From contig CAKSGG010000060.1 in NCBI GenBank assembly GCA_934454215.1, forward strand, positions 1 through 19,230: DNA of 19,230 nucleotides, written 5' to 3'. Of this stretch, positions 7,036 through 14,763 are shown piece after piece; within the stretch, counting starts at the first letter, position 1, and every line of letters starts with the position of its first letter. This DNA is from an uncultured Clostridia bacterium (GTDB lineage Bacteria > Bacillota > Clostridia > UBA1381). The notes beneath the pieces were generated by a model. The model did not search any database and was not told the DNA's origin. It worked only from the letters and a program-made list of their open reading frames with translations. The translations under genes and the position numbers were made by a program.

Positions 7036-9315
7036 ATGAATTGGGCGGCTGTTTTAGCTTGCATGACGGTTGGAATTTTATCGGAGGAATATATCGGAGT
7101 TTTGACGGTGTTGATATGCTCCGCAGTTGTTTTTATTGTTTCTTTGATAATGAAACGTAAAATTGATTTACAGATTTTGGTTTGTCTTTTGGCTGTGTGT
7201 ATAGGAGCGGTATCGGTAAGCTTTAAATTGCGGGAAGATAATTCGCTTGATACATATTCGGGACATTATGTTTCAGTTACGGGCACGGTTTTAACTATGC
7301 CGAAAAAGTATGATGATAATTATAAATATACTTTGGAAATAAATTCCGTTACAATGGCGGATAAAACCGAAAATATAAAAAAGCTGATAACCGTTACAAC
7401 GCCTGCAATGCCGAATGTAAACGACACTGTTATTCTGAAAGGCTTTATAAAGCATATAAACGGTGCGTATAATGAATACGGTTTTGATTCAAAACTTTAT
7501 TATAAGGCAAAAAATATACATTACAGAATGTTTTCAAAAACTGCGGAGCTGTCGGAAATAAAACTGCCGAAATATTATCCGTCTGTATTATCTGCCAAGA
7601 TAAAAGAGGCGGCATCAAATTTAATTTCCGATGTAAGCAGTGATGATAACAGAGGTATTCTTAAAGCTGTTATCACGGGCAATAATGACGAAATATCAAA
7701 CGGTTTAAGTGACGCACTTGATAAAAGCGGAATAGGGAGATTTCTGTATTTTTCATATTTCTTTACATTTGTGTTTTCGTTCTTAATCAATGAATTTACG
7801 GGTAAAATATCAAGGGCTTTAAGAACTTATATATTCATAGGTATTCTGTTTCTGATTGCCGTTCTGAATTGTGACCGCCCTGCTTTTATAAAGAATTGTA
7901 TATATTTGGCAGCGGTGATGATATTTGCTTTAAAATTCGGATATGTGCATAAGCCGAGTATGCTGTGTCTGGGAGTTATTCCTATGCTTGCGGCAAATCC
8001 TCTTATAATTTATGACGGGGGATTTGTCATTTCAACGTCGGCGAGTGTGTTAAATATTATTTTCGGCGATTATGTGCGTGCAAAATTAAAATTTATAAAA
8101 ATCGGTATTATAAGGTCAAGTATTTCGTCGGGCTTGATATGTCTTATAGGCTTGCTGCCGCTTTCGGCATTTTATTTTAATAAAATATCACTGTATCAGA
8201 TACTGTTTGTATTTGCATATATTCCGATAAATATAATTATATGGCTGAGTTTCTTTCCGGCGGCATGGCTGGTAAAATCTTTCGGAACTGCTCCGATATT
8301 ATCGCAGATTTTGTCGTTTGCGCTGTTCTTTTACAGAAAGATTCCTTATATAGCGGAGAAACTGCCGCTGGCGTACATATATCTTCCTACACCGGGGATA
8401 ATAACAATGACAGCGGCGGCAATGCTCCTGTTTGCGGCGTATTTAAAGGTGTACGAAAAGCGCAGCGTATTGGCATTGACGTGTGCATGCGTATTGGCAA
8501 TTGTATCAATCGGCATAAAAATTCCGTCGCTGCGGAATGTCGAAATAACCTTTGTGAATGTCGGTCAGGGTGACGGTGCAGTCATAAGTCTGCCTTACAG
8601 AACAAATGTGATTATAGACGGCGGCGGCGGAAACGCATTTTCGGAATATAACCCCGGACGTGAACTGTTTGTGCCGTATTTGATAAGTCATGGAAAAACA
8701 AATATAGACGCCGCTTTTATAAGTCATTATCATCAGGACCATGTTCAGGGCGTAATAGCGGCAGTGGAGGAATTGAATGTAAAGACTTTGTATATGCCAA
8801 ATTCTCTGCCCGATAACGAATACAGGATTGAAGCTGAAAATGCCGCAAAAGAAAACGGTACGGAAATAAAATATATTTCCGAGGATACGGAGCTGTTTTT
8901 CGGAACTTTAAGACTTGATATAAAAGCGCCCGATGAAAGTGTGCTGTCGGACGGGGACGAAAATGATACATCACTTGTAATAAATGCAGAATACGGAGAT
9001 GTGAGCTGTCTTTTTACGGGTGACATGACAAAGTATTCGGAGAATAATCTTTTAAGCAAAAACAAGATTTCGCAGGCGGAAATATTAAAGGTTGCACATC
9101 ACGGCTCTGCGACCTCGACAGGGCAGGAGTTCGTTGATAAAGTAAATCCGAAAATTTGCGTTATAAGTCTGGGAGAAGATAATATGTATGATTTTCCGAG
9201 ACAAAGCGTATTGGACGCACTGAACGGAAGGACAATATACAGAACTGATGAAAGCGGAGATGTTACCGTAACCGCAGATAAAAAACATATAAAAAATGTA
9301 AAAACATATAAATAA
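7036..9315 (+). CDS. comEC: ComEC/Rec2-family DNA uptake protein with metallo-beta-lactamase domain, divergent membrane domain
   Basis: ComEC is the inner-membrane channel for single-stranded DNA during transformation. ATG 7036 (759 residues) follows GGGGGA at 7024-7029; the earlier in-frame ATG 6961 lies in eutP and the terminator, so it is rejected. N-terminal helices and an OB-like DUF4131 segment (about 60-190) are followed by a helical competence domain (about 210-490) and a C-terminal metallo-beta-lactamase-like domain (about 495-759). The last is well kept: VNVGQGDGAVI, VIIDGGG, HYHQDH (H564, H566, D568, H569), LFTGDM and VAHHGSATS. The membrane domain is divergent: after ALDKSGIGRFLYF the usual AVSGLH motif is replaced by aromatic residues, and the usual R-A-x-x-M helix reads RPAFIKNCIY. 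No promoter is visible in the 21 bases after the upstream terminator. Family assignment is firm; active DNA uptake is not shown. Confidence 0.88.
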   Translation: MNWAAVLACMTVGILSEEYIGVLTVLICSAVVFIVSLIMKRKIDLQILVCLLAVCIGAVSVSFKLREDNSLDTYSGHYVSVTGTVLTMPKKYDDNYKYTLEINSVTMADKTENIKKLITVTTPAMPNVNDTVILKGFIKHINGAYNEYGFDSKLYYKAKNIHYRMFSKTAELSEIKLPKYYPSVLSAKIKEAASNLISDVSSDDNRGILKAVITGNNDEISNGLSDALDKSGIGRFLYFSYFFTFVFSFLINEFTGKISRALRTYIFIGILFLIAVLNCDRPAFIKNCIYLAAVMIFALKFGYVHKPSMLCLGVIPMLAANPLIIYDGGFVISTSASVLNIIFGDYVRAKLKFIKIGIIRSSISSGLICLIGLLPLSAFYFNKISLYQILFVFAYIPINIIIWLSFFPAAWLVKSFGTAPILSQILSFALFFYRKIPYIAEKLPLAYIYLPTPGIITMTAAAMLLFAAYLKVYEKRSVLALTCACVLAIVSIGIKIPSLRNVEITFVNVGQGDGAVISLPYRTNVIIDGGGGNAFSEYNPGRELFVPYLISHGKTNIDAAFISHYHQDHVQGVIAAVEELNVKTLYMPNSLPDNEYRIEAENAAKENGTEIKYISEDTELFFGTLRLDIKAPDESVLSDGDENDTSLVINAEYGDVSCLFTGDMTKYSENNLLSKNKISQAEILKVAHHGSATSTGQEFVDKVNPKICVISLGEDNMYDFPRQSVLDALNGRTIYRTDESGDVTVTADKKHIKNVKTYK

Positions 9316-9318
9316 TTC

Positions 9319-9347
9319 TTGACATTCTGCGTAATATATATTAAAAT
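9319..9347 (+). promoter_or_regulatory. Sigma-A promoter of the DUF1292 gene
   Basis: TTGACA (9319-9324), 17-base spacer, TAAAAT (9342-9347), starting four bases after the comEC stop. Confidence 0.8.
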
Positions 9348-9400
9348 ATATATGTGGAAAGCAAATGACTTTCAATAATTAACCGAAGGGAAGAAAATAA

Positions 9401-9667
9401 ATGGAAGAAAATATAATTATACTTGAAGACGAACACGGCTGTTCAATTGAATTTGAGGTAATAGATGTATTTGAATTGGACGGAGTTACGTATTTTGCGC
9501 TTGTTGAGTGTATGCCCGAGGGCGAAGAAAGCGATGAAGTTCTTATAATGCAGGTTGAAGGCGATATTGACTCGGATGATGCAGAGCTTGTTATGGTTGA
9601 AGACGAGGACGCACTCAAAAAAGCATTTGATGAATTTGTAAGACGGGATTCCGAAGACGAAGAATAA
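9401..9667 (+). CDS. DUF1292 family small acidic protein (YrzB-like)
   Basis: An 88-residue, very acidic cytoplasmic protein of unknown function. It fits DUF1292: IIILEDEHGCSIEFEVIDVFELDG, then YFALVEC and a VMVEDEDALKKAFDEF ending. Family members are widespread in Firmicutes, often between the yrvK/yrzL region and tRNA-modification genes; that context is not present here. GAAGGGA at 9385-9391 supports ATG 9401. It has its own consensus promoter and is followed by the 6S RNA promoter 39 bases after the stop. No hairpin terminator was seen right after it. Confidence 0.88.
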   Translation: MEENIIILEDEHGCSIEFEVIDVFELDGVTYFALVECMPEGEESDEVLIMQVEGDIDSDDAELVMVEDEDALKKAFDEFVRRDSEDEE

Positions 9668-9705
9668 TGTAACAATATTTTAATATATAAGAAAATATAT
9701 TCCTC

Positions 9706-9734
9706 TTGTATTTTTGAAATATTTGTGGTATAAT
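9706..9734 (+). promoter_or_regulatory. Promoter of the 6S RNA gene (extended -10)
   Basis: TTGTAT (9706-9711), 17-base spacer, TATAAT (9729-9734) preceded by TGG, an extended -10. The predicted start near 9741 coincides with the 5' side of the RNA's closing stem. Confidence 0.8.
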
Positions 9735-9740
9735 AAATAC

Positions 9741-9944
9741 AGTTAAATATCCCTGAGATTTCACGTGAAAAAGTCTTTTTTTTACCAACACTTCTAAATT
9801 GGGATTGCTACTCCGATTGCGGCGTATACGCCTCCGTTTCTTAGGAAATGCCAGTGGACATATAAAACAATCGGGAGCTTGCCCACCTGCTTATGCAGGT
9901 AGAAAACAGACTTGCGAAACGGTTATTTCGGGGCTTATTTTTTT
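9741..9944 (+). ncRNA. ssrS: 6S RNA
   Basis: 6S RNA mimics an open promoter and sequesters housekeeping RNA polymerase. The closing stem is CCCTGAGAT (9751-9759) with ATTTCGGGG (9925-9933), extended outward by AAATA (9745-9749) with TATTT (9936-9940) and followed by a T-tract. A second stem is AAGTCT (9771-9776) with AGACTT (9908-9913). A wide central bubble follows, then the apical arm CCGATTG (9813-9819) with CAATCGG (9868-9874), plus a hairpin GGCG/CGCC (9821-9832). On the 3' strand is the small hairpin ACCTGC-TTAT-GCAGGT (9885-9900), then ACAGACTTGCG, which parallels the E. coli 6S order (hairpin, ACAGCCUGCGG, AUCUCGGAGAU). About 204 bases, within the family's 180-220. A possible protein frame at 9799-10059 inside it is spurious. 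Confidence 0.87.
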
Positions 9945-9949
9945 GCTTG

Positions 9950-9981
9950 AATATACGAATTTATATATAAAAACGTATATT
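9950..9981 (+). repeat. Inverted repeat downstream of 6S RNA
   Basis: AATATACG (9950-9957) and CGTATATT (9974-9981) are perfect complements around a 16-base AT-rich loop. No T-tract follows, so it is not a standard terminator. The rest of the stretch to the tig promoter (9982-10036) is AT-rich and holds nothing I recognise. Confidence 0.4.
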
Positions 9982-10036
9982 TGCCCTTTGCGTGTAGTAA
10001 ATATTGTTAAAAAGTTGTTAAAATTGAAAAAAAGGG

Positions 10037-10065
10037 TTGAAAAGCTTGTAATTACATGATATAAT
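10037..10065 (+). promoter_or_regulatory. Sigma-A promoter of tig-clpP-clpX-lysA
   Basis: TTGAAA (10037-10042), 17-base spacer, TATAAT (10060-10065). It predicts a leader of about 68 bases before tig. No other good promoter was seen between here and lysA. Confidence 0.82.
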
Positions 10066-10105
10066 ACCTACTGTATGTTAAATGGCGTATTATACGTTTA
10101 AAAAT

Positions 10106-10119
10106 TGTCCCGAAGGACA
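10106..10119 (+). promoter_or_regulatory. Small leader hairpin upstream of tig ribosome binding site
   Basis: TGTCC (10106-10110) and GGACA (10115-10119) close a CGAA loop, four bases before AAGGAGG (10123-10129). Its position beside the ribosome binding site suggests an effect on translation or mRNA stability, but no function is shown. Confidence 0.4.
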
Positions 10120-10139
10120 TAGAAGGAGGATTTATCACT

Positions 10140-11426
10140 ATGGCAGTGAAAAATGAACAGATTGAGAAAAATTTAGTAAAGCTTACATTTGATGTATCGG
10201 CAGAGGATTTTGAAAAGGCAATAAATAATGTATATAAAAAGAATGCGAAGAAATTCAATATCCCCGGATTCAGAAAGGGAAAAGCTCCAAAGGCAATAGT
10301 TGAAAAATATTATTCGGAGGCAGTGTTCTATGAGGACGCAATAAATGAGGTTCTTCCGAAGGCATACGGTGATGCTGTAGACGAGCTTAAGCTTGATGTT
10401 GTTGCAAAGCCGGAAATTGACGTTGAGGAAATTAAAAAGGGCGAGCCTGTTGTATTTACGGCTCTTGTTACAACAAAGCCCGAGGTAAATCTTGGCGATT
10501 ATAAGGGTATAGAGGTTGAAAAAATTGAACATAATGTAACAGATGAAGATGTTCAAAAGGATATTGAGGCTGCACAGAAGAAGAATGCGCGTATCATAAA
10601 TGTTGACGACAGAGCGGTTCAGGAAGGTGACATTGCAGTTATTGATTTTGAGGGCTTTGTTGATGACGTTGCATTTGACGGCGGAAAAGGCGAGGATTAT
10701 GAGCTTGAAATCGGTTCGGGAACATTTATTCCGGGATTTGAGGAACAGCTTGTGGGAGCAGAGATAAACGGTGATGTTGACGTTAAGGTTACATTCCCCG
10801 AAGAATATCATGCTGAAAACCTAAAGGGCAAGGACGCAGTATTCAAGGTAAAGGTAAAGGGAATAAAGGTAAGAGAACTTCCCGAACTTGATGATGACTT
10901 TGCAAGTGAAGTAAGCGAATTTGACACATTGGACGAATATAAGGCTGATGTAAGAAAGAAGCTTGAAGAGGCTGCCGAGAATAAGGCTAAAAGCGAGACT
11001 GAAAATGCGATTATCAAAAAGGTAGTTGAAAATGCTGAATTTGAAATTCCCGAAGCAATGAAAGAAGCTCAGATTGACAGACTTGTAAATGATTTTGCTC
11101 AGAGAATCCAGTATCAGGGTGTAGATATGAATATGTATTTACAGTATACGGGTCAGACTATGGAGCAGTTAAGAGCACAGTTTGACGAGCAGGCTGTAAA
11201 TCAGATAAACACATCGCTTGTACTTGAAGCTGTTATGAATAAAGAGAAAATTGAAATCGGTCCCGAGGAGCTTGAAATCGAGCTTGCTGAAATGGCAAAG
11301 AGATATAACATGGAGGTAGACAAGCTTAAGGAGCTTATTCAAGAGCCTGAAATGGAGAACATCAAGAAAGACCTTGCAATTCAAAAGACAATTAAGATGA
11401 TAGTTGACAACGCTGTTGTAAAATAA
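10140..11426 (+). CDS. tig: Trigger factor, ribosome-associated chaperone and prolyl isomerase
   Basis: Trigger factor binds ribosomal protein L23 at the tunnel exit and shields nascent chains. The 428 residues match the family length. The N-terminal ribosome-binding domain carries the loop signature GFRKGKAP (about residues 43-50). The FKBP-type isomerase domain (about 150-245) shows EGDIAVIDFEGFVDD, FIPGFEEQLVGA and VTFPEEYHAENLKGKDAVF. The long helical C-terminal substrate-binding arms follow. AAGGAGG at 10123-10129 fixes ATG 10140. It is the first gene of a run with clpP 47 bases downstream, a common arrangement in bacteria, and no terminator lies between. Confidence 0.97.
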   Translation: MAVKNEQIEKNLVKLTFDVSAEDFEKAINNVYKKNAKKFNIPGFRKGKAPKAIVEKYYSEAVFYEDAINEVLPKAYGDAVDELKLDVVAKPEIDVEEIKKGEPVVFTALVTTKPEVNLGDYKGIEVEKIEHNVTDEDVQKDIEAAQKKNARIINVDDRAVQEGDIAVIDFEGFVDDVAFDGGKGEDYELEIGSGTFIPGFEEQLVGAEINGDVDVKVTFPEEYHAENLKGKDAVFKVKVKGIKVRELPELDDDFASEVSEFDTLDEYKADVRKKLEEAAENKAKSETENAIIKKVVENAEFEIPEAMKEAQIDRLVNDFAQRIQYQGVDMNMYLQYTGQTMEQLRAQFDEQAVNQINTSLVLEAVMNKEKIEIGPEELEIELAEMAKRYNMEVDKLKELIQEPEMENIKKDLAIQKTIKMIVDNAVVK

Positions 11427-11473
11427 ATACCAAAGAAAGCAATATTTTAACAGAATAAAGAGGAGTATTTATT

Positions 11474-12067
11474 ATGGCTTTAGTACCTATGGTCGTAGAA
11501 CAGACAAACAGAGGAGAACGTTCATACGATATTTACTCAAGATTGCTTGAAGACAGAATTATATTTTTGTCGGGTCAGGTAGATGACGTAACATCAAGTC
11601 TTGTAGTTGCACAGTTATTGTATTTGGAGTCAAAAGACCCCGATAAGGAAATTCAGCTTTATATAGACAGCCCCGGCGGCTCGATTACTGCGGGAATGGC
11701 TATATATGATACAATGCAGTACATCAAGTGTGATGTTGCAACTATTTGTATCGGAATGGCTGCGTCAATGGGAGCTTTTCTGCTTGCTGCGGGAGCAAAA
11801 GGCAAGCGCATGGCTTTGCCTAACAGCGAGGTTATGATTCATCAGCCGTTGATAGGCGGCGGCGGGCTTAGCGGACAAACCACCGATATTAAGATTTATA
11901 CGGATAATCTTGTTAAAACAAAGGAAAAGATGAACCGTATTCTGGCAGAGCGTACGGGCAAGACTTATGAACAGCTTTGCGATGATACGGAAAGAGATAA
12001 CTTTATGACTGCTGATGAAGCAAAGGAGTACGGACTTATAGATAAAGTTATTACCAAAAGGCAGTAA
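11474..12067 (+). CDS. clpP: ATP-dependent Clp protease proteolytic subunit
   Basis: ClpP is the serine peptidase of the two-ring 14-mer that degrades proteins fed by ClpX or ClpC. The 197-residue sequence starts LVPMVVEQTNRGERSYDIYSRLL-like, the usual N-terminus, with no long propeptide. The catalytic triad is visible: Ser98 in GMAASMGAF, His123 in MIHQPL and Asp175 in TERDNFM. The Asp sits three residues later than in most ClpP because the loop after His123 reads IGGGGLSGQT, slightly longer than usual. AGAGGAG upstream (11458-11464) supports ATG 11474. A strong hairpin lies between it and clpX. Confidence 0.97.
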   Translation: MALVPMVVEQTNRGERSYDIYSRLLEDRIIFLSGQVDDVTSSLVVAQLLYLESKDPDKEIQLYIDSPGGSITAGMAIYDTMQYIKCDVATICIGMAASMGAFLLAAGAKGKRMALPNSEVMIHQPLIGGGGLSGQTTDIKIYTDNLVKTKEKMNRILAERTGKTYEQLCDDTERDNFMTADEAKEYGLIDKVITKRQ

Positions 12068-12075
12068 ATTAATAT

Positions 12076-12110
12076 ATTGAAGAGCTTTCGCTATGCGCAA
12101 GCTCTTCAAT
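12076..12110 (+). promoter_or_regulatory. Strong intercistronic hairpin between clpP and clpX, no U-tract
   Basis: A perfect 12-bp stem, ATTGAAGAGCTT (12076-12087) with AAGCTCTTCAAT (12099-12110), continues after one mismatch with CGC/GCG around a TAT loop. It is followed by GCAGATTATGG, so it lacks the T-run of a terminator. It begins nine bases after the clpP stop and ends ten bases before the clpX ribosome binding site. A role in mRNA end protection or processing is inferred. Confidence 0.75.
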
Positions 12111-12133
12111 GCAGATTATGGAGTGATTGCTTA

Positions 12134-13384
12134 ATGAGTGAAAATAATCAGCTCAGATGTTCTTTTTGCGGAAAATCAGAGTCGGAGGTTGAAAGACTGC
12201 TGTCGGGACCGGGTGTTTTTATTTGCAACGAATGTGTGGATATTTGCAATAAAATTTTAGCCGAAGAACCCATAGAAATGTCGGAAACGGCGGGAGAACT
12301 GCCAAAGCCGAAACAAATCAAGGAATTTCTTGATAAGTATGTTATTGGTCAGGATAAGACAAAGAAAATTTTGTCGGTAGCAGTTTATAATCATTATAAG
12401 AGAATTGAACATGAAAATACCGCCGATGATGTGGAATTGCAAAAAAGTAATATACTTATGATAGGACCTACGGGAAGCGGAAAAACCTTTTTGGTTCAGA
12501 ATCTTGCAAAAATACTTAATGTTCCGTTTGCTGTTGCGGACGCAACCTCGCTTACGGAGGCAGGATATGTAGGCGAAGATGTCGAGACGATACTTTTGAA
12601 ATTAATTCAAGCGGCAGATAATGATATTGAAGCTGCCGAAAGAGGAATTATATATATTGATGAAATTGACAAAATTGCACGTAAATCCGAGAACCCGTCA
12701 ATAACACGCGATGTTTCGGGCGAGGGTGTTCAGCAGGCATTGCTGAAAATGATTGAGGGAACAAATGCGTCCGTGCCTCCGCAGGGGGGAAGAAAGCACC
12801 CTCATCAGGAATGTCTTCATATTGATACGACCAATATATTATTTATATGCGGCGGCGCTTTTGACGGAATCGAAAAAATAGTAAACAGCCGTATCGGGAA
12901 GAAAGGTCTTGGTTTCGGTGCAGATGTCGAGAGTAAAAAAGATGTGAATTTAACGGAGCTGCTGAATAAAATTATTCCGCAGGACTTGCTTAAATTCGGA
13001 CTTATTCCCGAGTTTGTGGGACGTCTGCCTGTATTTACAACGCTTGACAAGCTTGATAAAGAAACGCTGATAAAAATACTTAAAGAACCAAAAAATGCGC
13101 TTACAAAGCAATACAAGGCACTGTTTGCTTTTGATAATGTTGATTTGGAATTTGAAGATGATGCAATTGTGGCGATTGCGGACAAGGCTCTTGAAAGAAA
13201 TACGGGAGCAAGAGGTCTGCGCTCAATCATAGAAGAAACAATGTCAGACATTATGTTTGAAACCCCGTCTGATGATACGATTAAAAAGGTAATAGTTACC
13301 AAGGAATGTATTACCGACGGAGCTGCAACGCAGGTGATAAGAGAAGAGCCTGTGTTGCTTGAAAAGACGGGAACTGAAAATTAA
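12134..13384 (+). CDS. clpX: ATP-dependent Clp protease unfoldase ClpX
   Basis: ClpX is the hexameric AAA+ unfoldase that feeds substrates to ClpP. The start chosen is ATG 12134 (416 residues, normal for the family), with GGAGTG at 12120-12125; an earlier in-frame ATG at 12077 lies in the hairpin. Domains in order: N-terminal C4 zinc finger (C9, C12, C31, C34), Walker A GPTGSGKT (111-118), pore loop GYVG, Walker B IIYIDEIDKIA, the ClpP-contact loop reading LGF in KGLGFGAD, the RKH loop region GGRKHPHQE, arginine finger region EFVGRLP and sensor-2 GARGLRSIIEE. All key residues are present. lysA follows after 21 bases. Confidence 0.97.
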   Translation: MSENNQLRCSFCGKSESEVERLLSGPGVFICNECVDICNKILAEEPIEMSETAGELPKPKQIKEFLDKYVIGQDKTKKILSVAVYNHYKRIEHENTADDVELQKSNILMIGPTGSGKTFLVQNLAKILNVPFAVADATSLTEAGYVGEDVETILLKLIQAADNDIEAAERGIIYIDEIDKIARKSENPSITRDVSGEGVQQALLKMIEGTNASVPPQGGRKHPHQECLHIDTTNILFICGGAFDGIEKIVNSRIGKKGLGFGADVESKKDVNLTELLNKIIPQDLLKFGLIPEFVGRLPVFTTLDKLDKETLIKILKEPKNALTKQYKALFAFDNVDLEFEDDAIVAIADKALERNTGARGLRSIIEETMSDIMFETPSDDTIKKVIVTKECITDGAATQVIREEPVLLEKTGTEN

Positions 13385-13405
13385 TACGGAAAAGAGGCAT
13401 ATAAA

Positions 13406-14704
13406 ATGTTTGTATCAAAGAACTTATCGGTAAATGAAAAAAATCATCTTGTAATAGGAAAGAACGACACCGTTGAGCTTGCGAAGAAATTCGGAACTCC
13501 GCTTTACGTAATAGATGAAGATTTGCTGCGTGAAAATTGCAGGGTTTATAAAAATGCAATGGATAAATATTACGGCGGCAACGGATTGGTTCTGTATGCA
13601 AACAAAGCTTTATGCACGAAATATACATGCCGAATCGTAAAAGAAGAGGGATTGGGAATGGACGTTGTTTCGGGCGGAGAACTGTACACGGCGATAGCGT
13701 CAGATTTTCCCATGGATAAAGTCTATTTTCACGGAAATAATAAGACTGTCGATGAATTGGAGATGGCTGTTGAAAACAAGGTCGGAACTGTAATTGTCGA
13801 CAACATCTATGAGCTGGAAAAGCTGAATGAAATTGCGAAAAGTCACGGTATTAATCAGAAAATTATGTTCAGAATAAAGCCGGGAGTGGACGCACATACT
13901 CACAGTTTTATACAGACAGGACAAATTGATTCAAAATTCGGCGTTGCTTTGGAGAACGGAGAAGCTTTTGAGATATGCAGGCTTGCCAATGAAATGTCGA
14001 ATGTTACGATAGTTGGTCTGCATTGTCATATAGGTTCACAGATATTTGATATAGAGCCGTTCTGTAAAGCTGCGAAAATAATGATGGATTTTATTGCAGA
14101 ACTGAAGCAAAAGCTGAATATTGAAATAGATTGTTTGAATTTGGGCGGCGGTTACGGAATACGCTATACGGAGGAGGACGACCCTGTTCCGTATGATGCT
14201 TATATAAAGCATGTAAGCGAAGTTGTAAAGGCTGCCGCAAAAGAACATGACGTAAAGCTTCCGTTTATTTTAATGGAGCCCGGGCGTTCGATTATAGCGC
14301 CCGCGGGTATTACGTTATATACCGTTGGTGGTGTTAAGGATATAAAAAATGTAAGAAAATACGTTTTGGTAGACGGCGGTATGGGGGATAATCCGAGATA
14401 TATTTTATATGAATCGGAGTATTCGGCTGTTATTGCAAATAATGCAAATGCTGAAAGAACCGAAAAGGTAACGATTGCGGGAAGATGCTGTGAAAGCGGA
14501 GATTTGCTGATAAAGGATATTATGATGCCGGAGATTAAAGCTGAAGATACCTTAGCCGTATTGGCGACAGGTGCTTATAATTATTCAATGGCAAGTAATT
14601 ACAACAGAATTCCCAGACCTGCGATTGTTGCTGTTTCAAACGGTAATGCCAAGATTGTTGTAAAAAGAGAATCATATGAGGATATAATCCGAAATGACCT
14701 GTAA
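13406..14704 (+). CDS. lysA: Diaminopimelate decarboxylase
   Basis: LysA is the PLP-dependent, cytoplasmic enzyme that decarboxylates meso-diaminopimelate to L-lysine, the last step of lysine biosynthesis. The 432 residues show a fold-III alanine-racemase-type barrel with the PLP lysine in YANKA (Lys67), FHGNNK, the GLHCHIGSQ motif, the phosphate-binding LNLGGGYGI, MEPGRSI, the catalytic CCESGD and the C-terminal GAYNYSMASNYN. All match LysA rather than ornithine or carboxynorspermidine decarboxylases. AGAGG at 13392-13396 precedes the ATG. It lies 21 bases after clpX and is closed by a terminator, so it is probably the last gene of the tig-clpP-clpX transcript. Confidence 0.95.
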   Translation: MFVSKNLSVNEKNHLVIGKNDTVELAKKFGTPLYVIDEDLLRENCRVYKNAMDKYYGGNGLVLYANKALCTKYTCRIVKEEGLGMDVVSGGELYTAIASDFPMDKVYFHGNNKTVDELEMAVENKVGTVIVDNIYELEKLNEIAKSHGINQKIMFRIKPGVDAHTHSFIQTGQIDSKFGVALENGEAFEICRLANEMSNVTIVGLHCHIGSQIFDIEPFCKAAKIMMDFIAELKQKLNIEIDCLNLGGGYGIRYTEEDDPVPYDAYIKHVSEVVKAAAKEHDVKLPFILMEPGRSIIAPAGITLYTVGGVKDIKNVRKYVLVDGGMGDNPRYILYESEYSAVIANNANAERTEKVTIAGRCCESGDLLIKDIMMPEIKAEDTLAVLATGAYNYSMASNYNRIPRPAIVAVSNGNAKIVVKRESYEDIIRNDL

Positions 14705-14719
14705 AGTAGATGAAAGAGG

Positions 14720-14749
14720 AACTGCCGCATTTAATGCGGCAGTTTTTTT
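14720..14749 (+). terminator. Intrinsic terminator after lysA
   Basis: AACTGCCGCAT (14720-14730) pairs with ATGCGGCAGTT (14734-14744), followed by seven T residues. It closes the tig-lysA unit. The core is nearly the same as in the tsf terminator. Confidence 0.95.
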
Positions 14750-14763
14750 GCAGAATTTCCTTT

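Noticed and set aside
8241..8573. Plus-strand frame of 110 codons inside comEC
   Set aside because: It is an alternate frame of the comEC membrane domain. comEC is continuous through it, so there is no frameshift.
9379..9675. Minus-strand frame of 98 codons, serine-rich
   Set aside because: It is the antisense image of the acidic DUF1292 gene (Glu/Asp codons read as Ser/Phe/Ile) with no ribosome binding site.
9820..9832. Palindrome GGCGTATACGCC as an operator site
   Set aside because: It sits inside the apical arm of the 6S RNA and is explained by RNA pairing.
9799..10059. Possible 86-codon protein-coding frame between DUF1292 and tig
   Set aside because: It has no ribosome binding site and no known family, and it overlaps both the 6S RNA structure and the tig promoter. 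Its codons follow RNA stems.
10173..10811. Minus-strand frame of 212 codons opposite tig
   Set aside because: It is a long shadow frame with Leu/Ile/Asn/Cys-rich composition, and it lies entirely inside a certain trigger-factor gene.
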